Notes: generated by a model not told the origin, from the letters alone. 64,000 nucleotides of DNA from Leucothrix arctica (GCF_003172895.1 NZ_QGKL01000042.1:248001-312000); one strand, 5' to 3'; positions 18,601 through 28,127 are shown, counted from the stretch's first letter. Numbers and translations: made by a program.

Positions 18601-20963
18601 CCTGTTGTCGTTGCTGTACAGGATGCGTTATAGCTAACTTCTGGCGGTAGCTCGTTAATGATTCTTAGATTTTCTGCATTACCTGGGTCAGGGATGGTCG
18701 ACTGTAGGGCAGTATCTACTTGCCAAATAATTTGGTTACCTGCAATGGTTGACGCAGTGTCACCGGAAGCTGCATAAGGCGTAATACTGTTTGAGTCCAG
18801 CACTATGTTCATACGACTTAGTGTGACACGGTCACCATCTACGTTGCCACTTTCCGGTGCCGGTGTATAGTTTCTAGCTGTCCAGTTTGCGGACCATTCA
18901 TCTGACTTAAAGCCACCAAAGTTTGGTAAAACAGTACCGACAGGAATAGATTGCCCATCGTGTGGACCGCCGTTAAATTTGTCACGGGCTTTAAGAGGCA
19001 CAATGAATCTAACTTGGTGTCCAGGTTCAAAAGATTTACCAGCAGCGATAGCCGTTGGGCTTAGTACCGCTCTAGCAGCATTCACACCATCAATCCCACC
19101 TGTTACATTAGCTGGGTCGGTGTGCCATCCGTTAGTCGCGCTCGTGTCATCACATCGAGCACTGCGGTGTTTTGTCCAGTCACCGTCATAGCGACCAGAG
19201 GTTGCGTTGTAATCGTTAGTACCATCATGGTTCCCATCGAGTGGGTCATCACCCACTGTATCAATGTAGGCATATTCGACTTGGTAATCTGTGTAATCAT
19301 GACCAGATGGTGCGTAGGTTCCCATGAACGCATAAGTGCCCGGTGTAGCGCCAACATCACCACGGTCTGTTAGTTGTTGGACAGAGTTGTCAAACACATC
19401 ACAAGCGACTGGGTTGTTGAGGTTAATGGTTCCGTTGTTATAAACAAGAATCCAACCTGCTGTAGACTGACCACTTTCTAACTCACCATCACCAGAGTGG
19501 TAACTTGAAGTACCTGAATAACTATAGCTAAGGACACGGTCGTCGGTATATTTTAGGTTACGTTTACTGAAACTACCATTTACCGTCAGCTTAAACTCAC
19601 CCGCACCAATTTGATTATTACTCCGTAAACCATCAATGAGCTCACCGTTATAGCCGGGCTCAGTTTCTGCCCCATAGTTACTCGTGCCTGATGGACTGTT
19701 TGGATCAAAGTCACTGATCAAGCTAGATAGGTAGACAGTACCGGTATCATTTCCTTCTATTCCATCCGCTAAGTCAATGGAGCGGAATGGAATGAATATT
19801 TGTACTCGGTGATTCATCACATAGTAAGGGCCCGCGGTTAAGTCGGTCCCCCCTATGGTTCTTGTCGGGTAACGACTACCTGTTAAGTCAGCCCCTTGAA
19901 GGTCAACAGTGAAGGACGTCGATGTGGGATCTAATGGGTCATCTCGTGTATATGCGCAAGTTCCTGAGTCAACTATATGCTCATCTTCTGTGCGATCTAG
20001 ACGAATATTTTCAGAACCAATTGTTTCTGTTGACCATGCAGTAGGGTTGGTTATGCATTGCGTGACATAGAACTCTAATGGAAAGGTTGCGCCCCCGGCA
20101 CTTCCTGTTGTCGCAGTAAAAGTATCGTTTAAGGTAATAGGCTGTGCTATTGACTCAATACCTGTCTTGCGGTCAGCAGTCATACGAATATGCATGTAAC
20201 CAATAAAGCCAGGCTCTGAACCTAAGCCAACGTCTCTATTAGTTACACTATTATTTCTAATTGCTTCAGTTGTGCTAATAGAGTGAACAATATCGTAAGC
20301 TGGAGCGGAAGAAATAGTGATTGGTGTTGAGTCGACATGAGTGGTGACATTCGCATTTGAATTACCGGTTGTAGCGTCTACAGAATACACTCGTTGTGTC
20401 GTAGTGTAGGTTGAGCCGTTCCATGATGAGCCTGATGGTTTTACTGGTACCGTAAATATCCGAGCTTGACCTTCACTAAACCCACCAAGATTACAGGTTA
20501 GGGTGCTACTACCGTCTGCATTAACAACAATGGCTGATGGTGGGTTAGTCCCTGCACCTGCTGCAACCGTACAAGCCGCAGGTATTGACGGAAAAGAAAC
20601 GTCAGCATTGGTTGATGGATGAATTGTCTGTTCAATCACTACATCACTTAATACGGGGTCACCGGGTGCAATCGTTGCATCACCACCGTTGACTGAAATT
20701 GACCAAAGGTGAGAAGCAATATCTTGGTTTCTTATAACTCGGTTACCATCTCCACAATCAGACCCTGCAATCGATGCATCTGTTTCTGAAGCACACGGAA
20801 TAAGATCACCAGACGCATCTGTTTGAGCCGTTCCAAAAGGCGCGGTTCCGTCAGACAGGCCAGAGCCGAGTGGTCCAAAGGTAATAGTAGGTGTAGCGGA
20901 GCAAATACTAGCAGTACTTAATAGCACTGCGCATACCAACAACTTAGGTACAGCGTTCAACAT
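15603..20963 (-). CDS. giant secreted SdrD-B/DUF11-like surface protein
   Basis: A 1786-residue exported protein with a signal peptide (MLNAVPKLLVCAVLLSTASICSA). The first ~1100 residues are beta-rich, Thr/Ser/Asp-rich and DUF11-like, with several Cys. Three SdrD-B-like carboxypeptidase-regulatory folds follow: GDFVFADIDGNGKYD, GTVWDDANNNGIREN and GTVFDDNGAGSGTSANED, each with an Asp/Asn-rich, probably Ca2+-binding loop. A Pro/Thr/Val/Glu-rich linker (APTTPATPVVDPTP...) leads to a final DUF11 domain (KYTIYYSNTGTGPITDLQVND). No LPXTG, autotransporter barrel or C-terminal PEP sorting signal is visible, and no dedicated secretion genes flank it. An adhesin or surface-layer role is likely. Confidence 0.8.
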   Translation of the reverse strand: MLNAVPKLLVCAVLLSTASICSATPTITFGPLGSGLSDGTAPFGTAQTDASGDLIPCASETDASIAGSDCGDGNRVIRNQDIASHLWSISVNGGDATIAPGDPVLSDVVIEQTIHPSTNADVSFPSIPAACTVAAGAGTNPPSAIVVNADGSSTLTCNLGGFSEGQARIFTVPVKPSGSSWNGSTYTTTQRVYSVDATTGNSNANVTTHVDSTPITISSAPAYDIVHSISTTEAIRNNSVTNRDVGLGSEPGFIGYMHIRMTADRKTGIESIAQPITLNDTFTATTGSAGGATFPLEFYVTQCITNPTAWSTETIGSENIRLDRTEDEHIVDSGTCAYTRDDPLDPTSTSFTVDLQGADLTGSRYPTRTIGGTDLTAGPYYVMNHRVQIFIPFRSIDLADGIEGNDTGTVYLSSLISDFDPNSPSGTSNYGAETEPGYNGELIDGLRSNNQIGAGEFKLTVNGSFSKRNLKYTDDRVLSYSYSGTSSYHSGDGELESGQSTAGWILVYNNGTINLNNPVACDVFDNSVQQLTDRGDVGATPGTYAFMGTYAPSGHDYTDYQVEYAYIDTVGDDPLDGNHDGTNDYNATSGRYDGDWTKHRSARCDDTSATNGWHTDPANVTGGIDGVNAARAVLSPTAIAAGKSFEPGHQVRFIVPLKARDKFNGGPHDGQSIPVGTVLPNFGGFKSDEWSANWTARNYTPAPESGNVDGDRVTLSRMNIVLDSNSITPYAASGDTASTIAGNQIIWQVDTALQSTIPDPGNAENLRIINELPPEVSYNASCTATTTGGTPAGLIQYNTDRNGDPAPGYTLLTWNFGNLQANTTIAPRIICTDSDPLVEDGTSVINYSEIRADNTISSLAARSDTHTILLEQLGEIQVSKTVDVPLDDRNDSQVYNLAWSNYSAALKIAAPVAIDIFPYNGDNNVPQSSFSGILELEAAPVTTWLDGSTPDTNEQDLGTWYYTADTASGIILDPDSNVSNWCTEAEFNTGLTGCPTNFAGSTAIKFVSNYDLEKDGDPRQGIRASITLNAGTTADNGSASSNDPGDIYTNRFAVDSSTLPTAQFLISPNVSVQVASYAVGDFVFADIDGNGKYDSSVDYTAPDGVVVNLHRPDGTLVKTTTIGIEEPGRFIFHTLDFGDYYVEIPASQFQNDQSLEHWMPSILINGDGSNNDDNGEDDDNNETDDQHAYTVGDPLTNGIRTGIITVTANPAPPGGIPTGNEPIGENVANITDPTSGDDFSNLTLDIGLIPDMYEVTGTVWDDANNNGIRENNESGIAGVTVVMAGSPYTGVPVRCLSVDTDANGFYKFDSVMSGEYQIIESDASDAPFTGSTCPPAGSDPATYVSTTANIRNIVVHETDVTRQDFGDYNGIIIKGTVFDDNGAGSGTSANEDQEGTEPGISGIVVSATDATGTIVYDTTRTATDGSYTLHVPGTITGSVVKVTEVNGNGYVTTGAQVGNTSGSYSANDDTITFTVASATSYTGLDFGDVKKPTFEPNHTGEILPGNVVFYSHTFTATAGGDVTFSRTSDLNTSSGWASLLYRDTNCDGILNGSEGSAALSPTASVSVDAEERVCIIDKVYAPSNVAPRDQYRVTTTASFNYGGSGVGTVNLTVTDTTTAGQLAAPTTPATPVVDPTPEVPAQPAVEATPTTPAIPEIEAVPAQPTVAATPVTPSVGPSRLELRKSVQNITQSSAETETVNQADPGDTLKYTIYYSNTGTGPITDLQVNDTAPAYTMFKLGSGNCDSTPSGVTCNPMMGFDAIEWQFTGTLEGGTDGSVSYSVVIDD

Positions 20964-21111
20964 AGTGATGCCTTATTATTTTAATTTTTGGCGATATGTA
21001 AATTTATTATAGTTTGGAAGTGAGTGACACTAGTATCGCTTTATGTTCATTTGATAATTTACCCTGAGACTATCAAACAATAATTTAAGGTCATTTATAA
21101 CTCTGTTTACC

Positions 21112-22443
21112 TTAACGCTGAATGAGCGGTACAGTAATTTTAAACACACTGAACGTATCAATTTTCGAGCTAATATCGAGTATCATATTATTTTTAATAC
21201 ACTCTGACTGAACAAACTTTAGTCCTAGGCCATGACCTTCAAGTTTAGTGGTTGTAGCAAGTTGTTGCTTAATATTAACAATTTTAAGCTCAGACATGCC
21301 GATACCATTATCCTCAACGCTAATAACAAACTTATCATCTAAAACTGTGACATCTACGTCAACTTTTCCGGTACATCGACCCATGTGGACTTCATCAACT
21401 GCTTCAAACGCATTTTTTACCAAATTATGGATAATAAGAAAAGTAGACCCTGAGCGCTCTTCAAAGAAATAATCTTCACTTTTTTCAGGGAAGTTTATGG
21501 TCAATTGTGTTTTACAAACACGATTATTCGTAGAAATAAGTAAGCGTAAGTCGGACTCTAGTTCTTGGAGCGAGATAGTGTGGACCTTTGCTTTCTTATT
21601 ACCAAGCCCATCTAGAACGAGGGAAGAGACTCGGTTCATATGACTAAGCGTACGATCTAAGCGCTTCATTTCTTGTTCTATGTCGTTATGAGCGTTGTGG
21701 TTAGTTTCAATTTGGAACGCACTAAGATTAGCTACGCCAATGAGTGTGTTTAATTCATGGTTAATTGCTTTAGTAGAGTGGCCAATTGCGGCATCCCGTT
21801 GAAGGCCTTCTGACTCTTTTTCAACACTTCTTCGTTCCTTTTGCTCCAGAATAAACTGGGTGATCTCACCTATCATTAGGCGCTCTAGCTTCCAGATAAA
21901 AAAGACTAGCCCAAGGTAACAAGCTGTCATGTAAATTCTATCTTCGATTGCTAAGGGATAGATTCCATAAAACAAAATACAAAAACAAACAAAAGCCATT
22001 CCTACTGTTACCAACTTATGTTTTTGACGGTAAACCTCTGTCATTGCGCCAAACGTTAAAAGTAATAGAAAAAAGGCTGCAACAGCAGGCTCATCAATGT
22101 TGAGACACCAAATGATGTACATAGATGTTGAAAGGTTAACGCACCAGCGAATCACATCCAGTGTTTCGGAGCGTGTCTCTAGTGGTCCCCATGGTGTAGG
22201 AATCGACTTAAATACGCATTGAATAAGATTAAAACCAATAAGAAATAACACAGCGAGCACACCATAACGAGTTTGCTGGTTATTTTGGTCCCAATAAGAA
22301 GCAATTAAGAAGATATCCGTAATCACCATAACGGGAATTATGATGGTATTAAATAAGTTCTTATAGCGTGTCTGCATACGCTTGTGTAAATCAGACTTTA
22401 AAGTATTGATAGCTACTTTCCTTAGTTTGATAAACCGGTACAC
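21112..22443 (-). CDS. six-TM orphan sensor histidine kinase
   Basis: A 443-residue sensor kinase. The N-terminal ~190 residues hold six hydrophobic segments (for example NTIIIPVMVITDIFLIASYW, AVAAFFLLLLTFGAM, VTVGMAFVCFCILFYGIY), with almost no periplasmic loop. This resembles the sensor part of CqsS/LqsS-type kinases. A charged coil follows, then the phospho-acceptor box (KAINHELNTLIG). The HATPase domain has N box FLIIHNLVKNAFEAVD, G1 VEDNGIGM and G2 GHGLGLKF. No receiver domain or adjacent response regulator is present. It is divergent from the GNAT/ThiF/nitroreductase fusion across about 500 bases. The GTG start at 22443 lacks a clear Shine-Dalgarno; an internal ATG at residue 23 is possible. 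Confidence 0.8.
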   Translation of the reverse strand: MYRFIKLRKVAINTLKSDLHKRMQTRYKNLFNTIIIPVMVITDIFLIASYWDQNNQQTRYGVLAVLFLIGFNLIQCVFKSIPTPWGPLETRSETLDVIRWCVNLSTSMYIIWCLNIDEPAVAAFFLLLLTFGAMTEVYRQKHKLVTVGMAFVCFCILFYGIYPLAIEDRIYMTACYLGLVFFIWKLERLMIGEITQFILEQKERRSVEKESEGLQRDAAIGHSTKAINHELNTLIGVANLSAFQIETNHNAHNDIEQEMKRLDRTLSHMNRVSSLVLDGLGNKKAKVHTISLQELESDLRLLISTNNRVCKTQLTINFPEKSEDYFFEERSGSTFLIIHNLVKNAFEAVDEVHMGRCTGKVDVDVTVLDDKFVISVEDNGIGMSELKIVNIKQQLATTTKLEGHGLGLKFVQSECIKNNMILDISSKIDTFSVFKITVPLIQR

Positions 22444-22947
22444 CGGTATGCAAATAAATGATCTGTAACTATAGCCTAAAAGCGCTTTGAATAATTGATG
22501 TTTGTTGTCATTTTAGCTAGCGAGTTGAGACATTTTTAGTTGGTTTTTAGCTAAATTACGACCTTAGTCTACAGTCATAAAGATGCGCCTTTAAAGTGTT
22601 ATTAGGTGACTTATTAAGTGTTTTTTAAATCAAATTCGTCTTGATTACTATAATTTATCTGACATGTAAAGTAATACATTTGATGTAACAAGTTGTTAAT
22701 TATTGAACTTAGTGTCCGCTTATCTGTGAAAGTTAGTCTCTTGTCGGATTAACGGCATATTGATTATCAATCAACCACTTAGTTGTTATTATTAATTTTT
22801 AACCCACATACGCAATATTTTGTAGTAAAAACGATTTAAATAAATTAATTTCATTAATAACAGTGATTTAAAGATATTTATTTTAGTTTTTCTATATTCA
22901 ATTTGCCTATTTTTGTCATCAAGATCAAATATAGAAGAGTGAATAAA
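22444..22947. other. long AT-rich intergenic region between kinase and fusion gene
   Basis: These 504 bases separate two divergent genes. No open frame with coding character was seen on either strand. The region is strongly AT-rich and likely contains the regulatory sites of both genes. ACCGGT occurs twice in tandem around the kinase start (22435-22448). Nothing else clear. Confidence 0.4.
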
Positions 22948-25812
22948 ATGAGAAATACCAGCACAAGTGATCTATTTACACACAGTGACTCCACCGTCAG
23001 TGCGCATGAGTATCAGCCATTCATGGCAGGACATATAGATGTTAAATTAGCAGGTGCAGACTCTGACATTCGGTTATTCATATTTAAGCCTTCTGACTAC
23101 CCATATTTATGGTTGAAATACGTCGAAGGACTACAGCGAGAATATAACCGGATGGGAGTTAGTCACATTTTAGACCTGAAGATCTTAAAAGACCCCAAGT
23201 TTTTCCGTATTGCTATGATTGCGATTATGGGCGGAGAAGTCGTCGCAGGCCTGCGTTGTAGTGGGCCTATACGAAAGGTCAGTCATGCCGCAGCTTACGA
23301 GGAAATGGCTGATGGAAATCAAGCTTTTGTTAGTGAGTACCTAGAAGAGCGTATGGCTGAAAATATAGCTGAACCTAAAGGGCTTTGGGTAGACCTTAAT
23401 AGTTCGGCAAGAGAGCGTCTTACGCAGCTTATGTCACGCTGCATGATTTACAGTGCTGCACTGTTGGATTGCCGTTACTCCATTTGCACTAGTGCTAAGA
23501 AAATGAATATGGTTTATACCAGTTCTGGTATGGACGCATTACCTGAAGCAGGTACTGTTTATTATCCAAATAAAGATTTCAAAACAACATTAGGTTGCTT
23601 TGATCTGCATAAAGTACTTAAGCAATGTAACGATGATAATCGCATTCGCTTAAGACGTGATTGGCAGCTTATCCAGTTAGCTCGGGTGAACAGTCGTAGC
23701 CAGAAAAGTTGTCCTAACTCATGGACGCCTCTAGTGCTGGATGAAGCAAACCCTTTTCATACTAAGGCATTAGAGTCACTCCTATTAGACCCTGATTATG
23801 AGCACCGCTCTGCAATGAAATCGATGGATGATGAAATGGCTGAACTACTGCCTCCGGTGAGTCAGTCGCTTAAAGACGAAAGTCATCGCTGGGTAGCTTA
23901 CCCGTGGCGTAAAGTTGCGATTGAGTTATTAGGCCCGAAGTCTTTCAAAAAACTACGCTGTGATCGAAATAGAAATAAAATAACAGATGAAGAACAATCC
24001 CATTTATTAGGATTAAATGTGGGTGTTGTTGGATTGAGTACTGGTCATGTTATTGCCCATACGATGGTGATGGAGGGCGTGTGTGGACACATCAAGTTAG
24101 CAGATTTTGACTTATTAGAAGTGTCTAATCTAAACCGTATTCCAGCGTCTCTTCTAGATATTAATGAAAATAAAGCAGTGATAACTGCACGTCGTATCGC
24201 AGAACTAGACCCCTACCTGACGGTTGATGTTTTTGACAAAGGCTTATTAGAGTCAAACATTGATAGTTTCATGGAAGGGCTTGATATTGTTATAGAAGAG
24301 TGTGACGAACTTAATGTGAAAGTGTTAGTGCGCGAAGCCGCTAAGAAGCGTCGAATCCCTGTACTAATGGCGACTAGTGACGGTGGGATAATGGATGTTG
24401 AGCGTTTTGACACTGATGAAGATTTAAAGCCTTTCCATGGTCTTACAGACGTTGATGCGTCAGAGCTAAAGGATTTATCTCGTCGGGATAAGTCAGGGTA
24501 CGCATTAGCGATATTTGAAGGAGATAAAATTACGGCTCGTTTGGCAGCCTCCATGGTAGAAATTGATTACACAGTTAAGACATGGTCACAACTTGCTTCG
24601 GATGTAACACAAGGTGCTGCAATGGTAACAACGGCTGTACGTCGTATTGGAACAGGTAAGCCGACGCCATCTAGTCGAACTCGCATGGATATGGATCAGA
24701 TGTTTGTGGATGGGGTGCCGCCGACGCCTGTTCAAATTACGACTGAACAGCTAATAGCCGATCCTGTATTTGGGGATAATGTTAAAGAGAATATGCTATT
24801 AGCCGCGCGCTATGCACCGTCACCTGGAAATATTCAGCCGTGGAATATTTATTGGAAAGATGAAGTACTGTATTTTGAAATAGACAGAAATCGCTCCGTT
24901 AGCATGGATGTTAACTGGCGTGGAGCGATGACATCAATAGGGGCTGCTTGTTTTAATGCTGAGGTAGTCGCATGCGTTGAAGGTCTAAATGGTGCAATGG
25001 AATACTTTCCTGATTCTTCAATGCCTGACTTGGTTGCAAAGTTCGTTCAAGGGCAAAAAAGTTGTGATATTGAGCAGGCTGAAAAACTATATCCACATTT
25101 ATTAACACGAATGACTAACCGTGAGTTGTGTGAGCGACAAGTAATAAATCCAGAAATCATTAACGAATTAATTGAAATTTGTGACAAAGGAAAAGCTGAG
25201 CTTCATGTCTTATCGAGTGAAAATAAACTCAAAGATTACGCCAAAATATCTATAGGCTCTGACCGATTAAGATATTTATCTGAACATCTTCATGCCGAAA
25301 TGATCTCTGAGCTTTCGTGGCCAGACATTGATTCTTTAGAGGACGGTATAGATATTAGAACCTTAGCTATGCCTCATAAAGACCTGAATGTATTGCCAAT
25401 ACTTGAGCGTCGAGATGTGATGGATGAGTTGGCAAAATGGAAAAGTGCTGGATTATCTTTAGGAGAATATAACCGAGACAGGATCCATTGCGCATCAGCA
25501 ATGGTTGCTTTAACGATCAAAGGACAGTCGGATTTTGACTATGTACAAGGAGGCCGTGTTCTGCAAAAAATGTGGCTAGCTGCCGAAACCCATGGTTTGT
25601 CATTACAACCTATTTCACCCATATTTTTGTATTCAAATACAGTTGACGACACAATAAACCTTATGAATAATGTGTATTTGTCGGAAGTCCAATCGCTACA
25701 AAATATGTTCTCAAATATATTCGATATCAAAAATGATGAATATCCAGTTTTAGTCGTTAGATTGGCTTACGCAAAGGCTCCTCAATACCGAAGTTACAGA
25801 AAAAATAGTTAG
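22948..25812 (+). CDS. GNAT/LuxI-like - ThiF (E1-like) - nitroreductase fusion (Rv1355c/MoeY-like)
   Basis: A 954-residue multidomain protein. Residues about 30-230 resemble a GNAT or acyl-homoserine-lactone-synthase fold (FRIAMIAIMGGEVVAGLRCSG; LWVDLNSSARERLTQLMSRC). Residues ~350-620 are a ThiF/E1-like adenylating domain (VGVVGLSTGH, then DFDLLEVSNLNR). Residues ~640-950 are an FMN nitroreductase-like domain (RYAPSPGNIQPW; late GGRVLQKMWLAAETHGLSL). The same ThiF-nitroreductase architecture occurs in proteins named Rv1355c or MoeY. The chemistry is unknown; acylation, adenylation and a redox or dehydrogenation step on one small molecule would fit. The start is taken as ATG 22948 with AGAAGAG upstream rather than an upstream TTG. 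It sits beside a sensor kinase and a GGDEF protein. Confidence 0.75.
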   Translation: MRNTSTSDLFTHSDSTVSAHEYQPFMAGHIDVKLAGADSDIRLFIFKPSDYPYLWLKYVEGLQREYNRMGVSHILDLKILKDPKFFRIAMIAIMGGEVVAGLRCSGPIRKVSHAAAYEEMADGNQAFVSEYLEERMAENIAEPKGLWVDLNSSARERLTQLMSRCMIYSAALLDCRYSICTSAKKMNMVYTSSGMDALPEAGTVYYPNKDFKTTLGCFDLHKVLKQCNDDNRIRLRRDWQLIQLARVNSRSQKSCPNSWTPLVLDEANPFHTKALESLLLDPDYEHRSAMKSMDDEMAELLPPVSQSLKDESHRWVAYPWRKVAIELLGPKSFKKLRCDRNRNKITDEEQSHLLGLNVGVVGLSTGHVIAHTMVMEGVCGHIKLADFDLLEVSNLNRIPASLLDINENKAVITARRIAELDPYLTVDVFDKGLLESNIDSFMEGLDIVIEECDELNVKVLVREAAKKRRIPVLMATSDGGIMDVERFDTDEDLKPFHGLTDVDASELKDLSRRDKSGYALAIFEGDKITARLAASMVEIDYTVKTWSQLASDVTQGAAMVTTAVRRIGTGKPTPSSRTRMDMDQMFVDGVPPTPVQITTEQLIADPVFGDNVKENMLLAARYAPSPGNIQPWNIYWKDEVLYFEIDRNRSVSMDVNWRGAMTSIGAACFNAEVVACVEGLNGAMEYFPDSSMPDLVAKFVQGQKSCDIEQAEKLYPHLLTRMTNRELCERQVINPEIINELIEICDKGKAELHVLSSENKLKDYAKISIGSDRLRYLSEHLHAEMISELSWPDIDSLEDGIDIRTLAMPHKDLNVLPILERRDVMDELAKWKSAGLSLGEYNRDRIHCASAMVALTIKGQSDFDYVQGGRVLQKMWLAAETHGLSLQPISPIFLYSNTVDDTINLMNNVYLSEVQSLQNMFSNIFDIKNDEYPVLVVRLAYAKAPQYRSYRKNS

Positions 25813-25935
25813 ATATCACATAAAGTGATACTTATATCTAGTTAGTGTTGTTACCCTATATCGGATAGTTTTTACACTAACTAGAATTAATGTTATCTTT
25901 TTAATAGCTCACACAACCAACAATGATTGATATTT

Positions 25936-27162
25936 ATGCATCCACTTCAAGTCATATTAATAATGAGTTCTACGGCCATGCTGCTTATCACAGCGTTGTT
26001 ACTTATTATAAGAAAAATGCCTTCCAGGGATGGTATTAATTGTTGGTTGTTTGCTGCTTTCTTGCAGGCCGTTATTTATGTCATTGCCTTTATAAGTTAC
26101 CCAGCACCAATGACCGTTGCTGCAACGGTAGCTTTTTATTGCATGGAAATTATGGTGACCTTATCGTTAACTATCGGAACACTAAAGTTCATTGGTAAAC
26201 CGATAAATCGTGATTTTCGTTTGGCTATCGCAACAGGGATGATCGTTGTTATTTCTGTATTAGCATCAAATGATTCACAATTTCTAGCGAGTTTAGTCTT
26301 CGCTTGTTACCTTAGCGCTGCTCACTTAGAAGTGGGCCTTCGTTTCTATAAGTCTGAAGAACAAAATTTAAAGATAAAAACATCAATGGTGCTTTTTTTT
26401 ATAGCTAGCTTGCACTGGTTTGATTTTCCTTTCTTAAGTCGTATTGAGTGGTTTGCCCCAATAGGTTTCATGATCGGTATGGTGATCGCTGTTGCGATCT
26501 ATTTATCACTGTCAGTTTTAGCGCTGCATCAGTTTAAATTTAATACAGAAGAGTCTGAAAAAAAGGCGATTCACGCAGCCATACATGACCCATTGACAGG
26601 ACTTTATAATCGCTCTTATTTAGACCGATTGTTTGAAGAATACGCCGAAGAAGCGGAACTAATCCAACGTCCTTTCATTCTGCTTTATTTTGATCTTGAT
26701 GGCTTCAAGTATGTAAATGATACTTATGGTCATCCAGCGGGTGATCTTATTCTGACGACTGTGTCTAAACGCATGAGTAAATGGTTAGGTGCTAAAGGCG
26801 ATGCAATCAGAGTAGGTGGTGACGAGTTAATTGTATTAACTAGACTGAGAGCTAACTTTAGTCGAAAAAACGGTTTAGCGGCAGCCCAGCGAATTTTAAA
26901 TCTTATTGAGCAACCAATCGTTGATGGTGATCATAATTATAAGGTGAGTGCGAGTGTTGGTGGCTGTTGCTATGGGCTGCCACATTGTAATCTTGAAGAT
27001 ATGATCATAGAGGCTGATAAACTTATGTATCAAGCAAAGCAGTCTGGTGGACATTGTATCCATTTTTCACGTTTTGAGGCTGACACTCTAATCGCACAGT
27101 CTAAGCAATCAAATGAACTAGAAAGCGCTGTTTTAACGTCCGAAGATAAAGCTCAGAGGTAG
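25936..27162 (+). CDS. membrane-bound diguanylate cyclase (GGDEF domain)
   Basis: A protein of about 408 residues that should make cyclic di-GMP from two GTP. The first ~200 residues hold six to seven hydrophobic segments, forming an integral membrane sensor of MASE type. The GGDEF domain begins at HDPLTGLYNRSYLD, has the Mg2+ region YFDLDGFKYVNDTYGH, and carries GGDEL instead of GGDEF (tolerated in some active enzymes). The RxxD inhibitory site is not present in the normal place (AKGD), so product inhibition may be absent. No EAL domain. A TTG at 25927 is an alternative start in the same frame. It follows the fusion gene by about 120 bases on the same strand. Confidence 0.85.
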   Translation: MHPLQVILIMSSTAMLLITALLLIIRKMPSRDGINCWLFAAFLQAVIYVIAFISYPAPMTVAATVAFYCMEIMVTLSLTIGTLKFIGKPINRDFRLAIATGMIVVISVLASNDSQFLASLVFACYLSAAHLEVGLRFYKSEEQNLKIKTSMVLFFIASLHWFDFPFLSRIEWFAPIGFMIGMVIAVAIYLSLSVLALHQFKFNTEESEKKAIHAAIHDPLTGLYNRSYLDRLFEEYAEEAELIQRPFILLYFDLDGFKYVNDTYGHPAGDLILTTVSKRMSKWLGAKGDAIRVGGDELIVLTRLRANFSRKNGLAAAQRILNLIEQPIVDGDHNYKVSASVGGCCYGLPHCNLEDMIIEADKLMYQAKQSGGHCIHFSRFEADTLIAQSKQSNELESAVLTSEDKAQR

Positions 27163-27239
27163 TATATCAATCTTACCTATATAAGACTTTCCAGTTTTCT
27201 TAGTGATCCTATTCTAGGGTTAAGTGACTAAGTATTACT

Positions 27240-28127
27240 TCAATCAACCGTACTCCAAAACGCCTCAACTAATGGGTTATTCAAGTTTCGTTTAAGCGTG
27301 AATAGCCCAACATCAAATGCTTCAAGTTCAGAAGCGACTTCCAATACCCTGATACGTTTCAGTAGTGGGCTATTATCCAACACGATCTTCGGCACAACAC
27401 CGACACCCAGCCCCAGACTCACCATGCTTACGATAGCCTCGTAGCCTTCAACTTGCGCATAAATTCGTGGTTTGACGCCCATATCTCTAAACCAGTCGTC
27501 CACACGGTTTCTAGCGATCCCCGTTTCTGATAGTACCATTGGCACGTTTGACCATGCTTCAGCGGAAGTAGGTTCGTTCATGGGGATATCATGGGTGTTT
27601 TCAGGCAACTCTACTGGAATAATAAAAACCAAAGGTGTCACCATCAACGGTTTGAAAATTACACTTTTCGGTAAAGTATTTGGACGTGCTGCAATACAAA
27701 TATCTTCATTAGCCGCAGCAATACGTTTAACCGCCAAATCTGGCGACCCAGTGTGAAGCTTGATTTCAATTCCGGGGAAGTTGGGACGAAAACGGTTTAA
27801 TAGCTTAAACAAAACACTGTAAGACGCGGTGACGGAGCAATACAGGCTAATCTCCCCATGTAACTCGTTGCTATCATCGGTTAACTCCGTTTGTATCATT
27901 TGCCACTGCGAACTTGCTTCGCGGGCATATTGAACAAACTTCAACCCCGCATCGGTTAGCGCAACAGTTCGGTTATCTCTGTTAAATAACACCACACCTA
28001 GTTCTTTTTCTAAGTGTCTAATATTACGAGACAGGGCGGAGATACTAATATGACAAGCCTCACTTGCTTGGCCAAAGTGAAGGCTTTCTGAGAGAGCTAA
28101 AAAGTGTTTTAGGTAGCGTGTATTCAT
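27240..28127 (-). CDS. ilvY: IlvY-type LysR regulator of ilvC
   Basis: A 295-residue LysR-family activator that matches IlvY closely along its length. The HTH is at residues ~18-37 (ASEACHISISALSRNIRHLE), followed by FNRDNRTVALTDAG. The effector domain contains IYAQVEGYEAIVSMVSLGLG, as in E. coli IlvY, which senses acetolactate/acetohydroxybutyrate and activates ilvC. In enterics it is divergent from ilvC; here it is divergent from ynfA, with the YkgJ-like gene and then ilvC further on. A candidate LysR-type site precedes ilvC at 29040-29056. Confidence 0.92.
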   Translation of the reverse strand: MNTRYLKHFLALSESLHFGQASEACHISISALSRNIRHLEKELGVVLFNRDNRTVALTDAGLKFVQYAREASSQWQMIQTELTDDSNELHGEISLYCSVTASYSVLFKLLNRFRPNFPGIEIKLHTGSPDLAVKRIAAANEDICIAARPNTLPKSVIFKPLMVTPLVFIIPVELPENTHDIPMNEPTSAEAWSNVPMVLSETGIARNRVDDWFRDMGVKPRIYAQVEGYEAIVSMVSLGLGVGVVPKIVLDNSPLLKRIRVLEVASELEAFDVGLFTLKRNLNNPLVEAFWSTVD

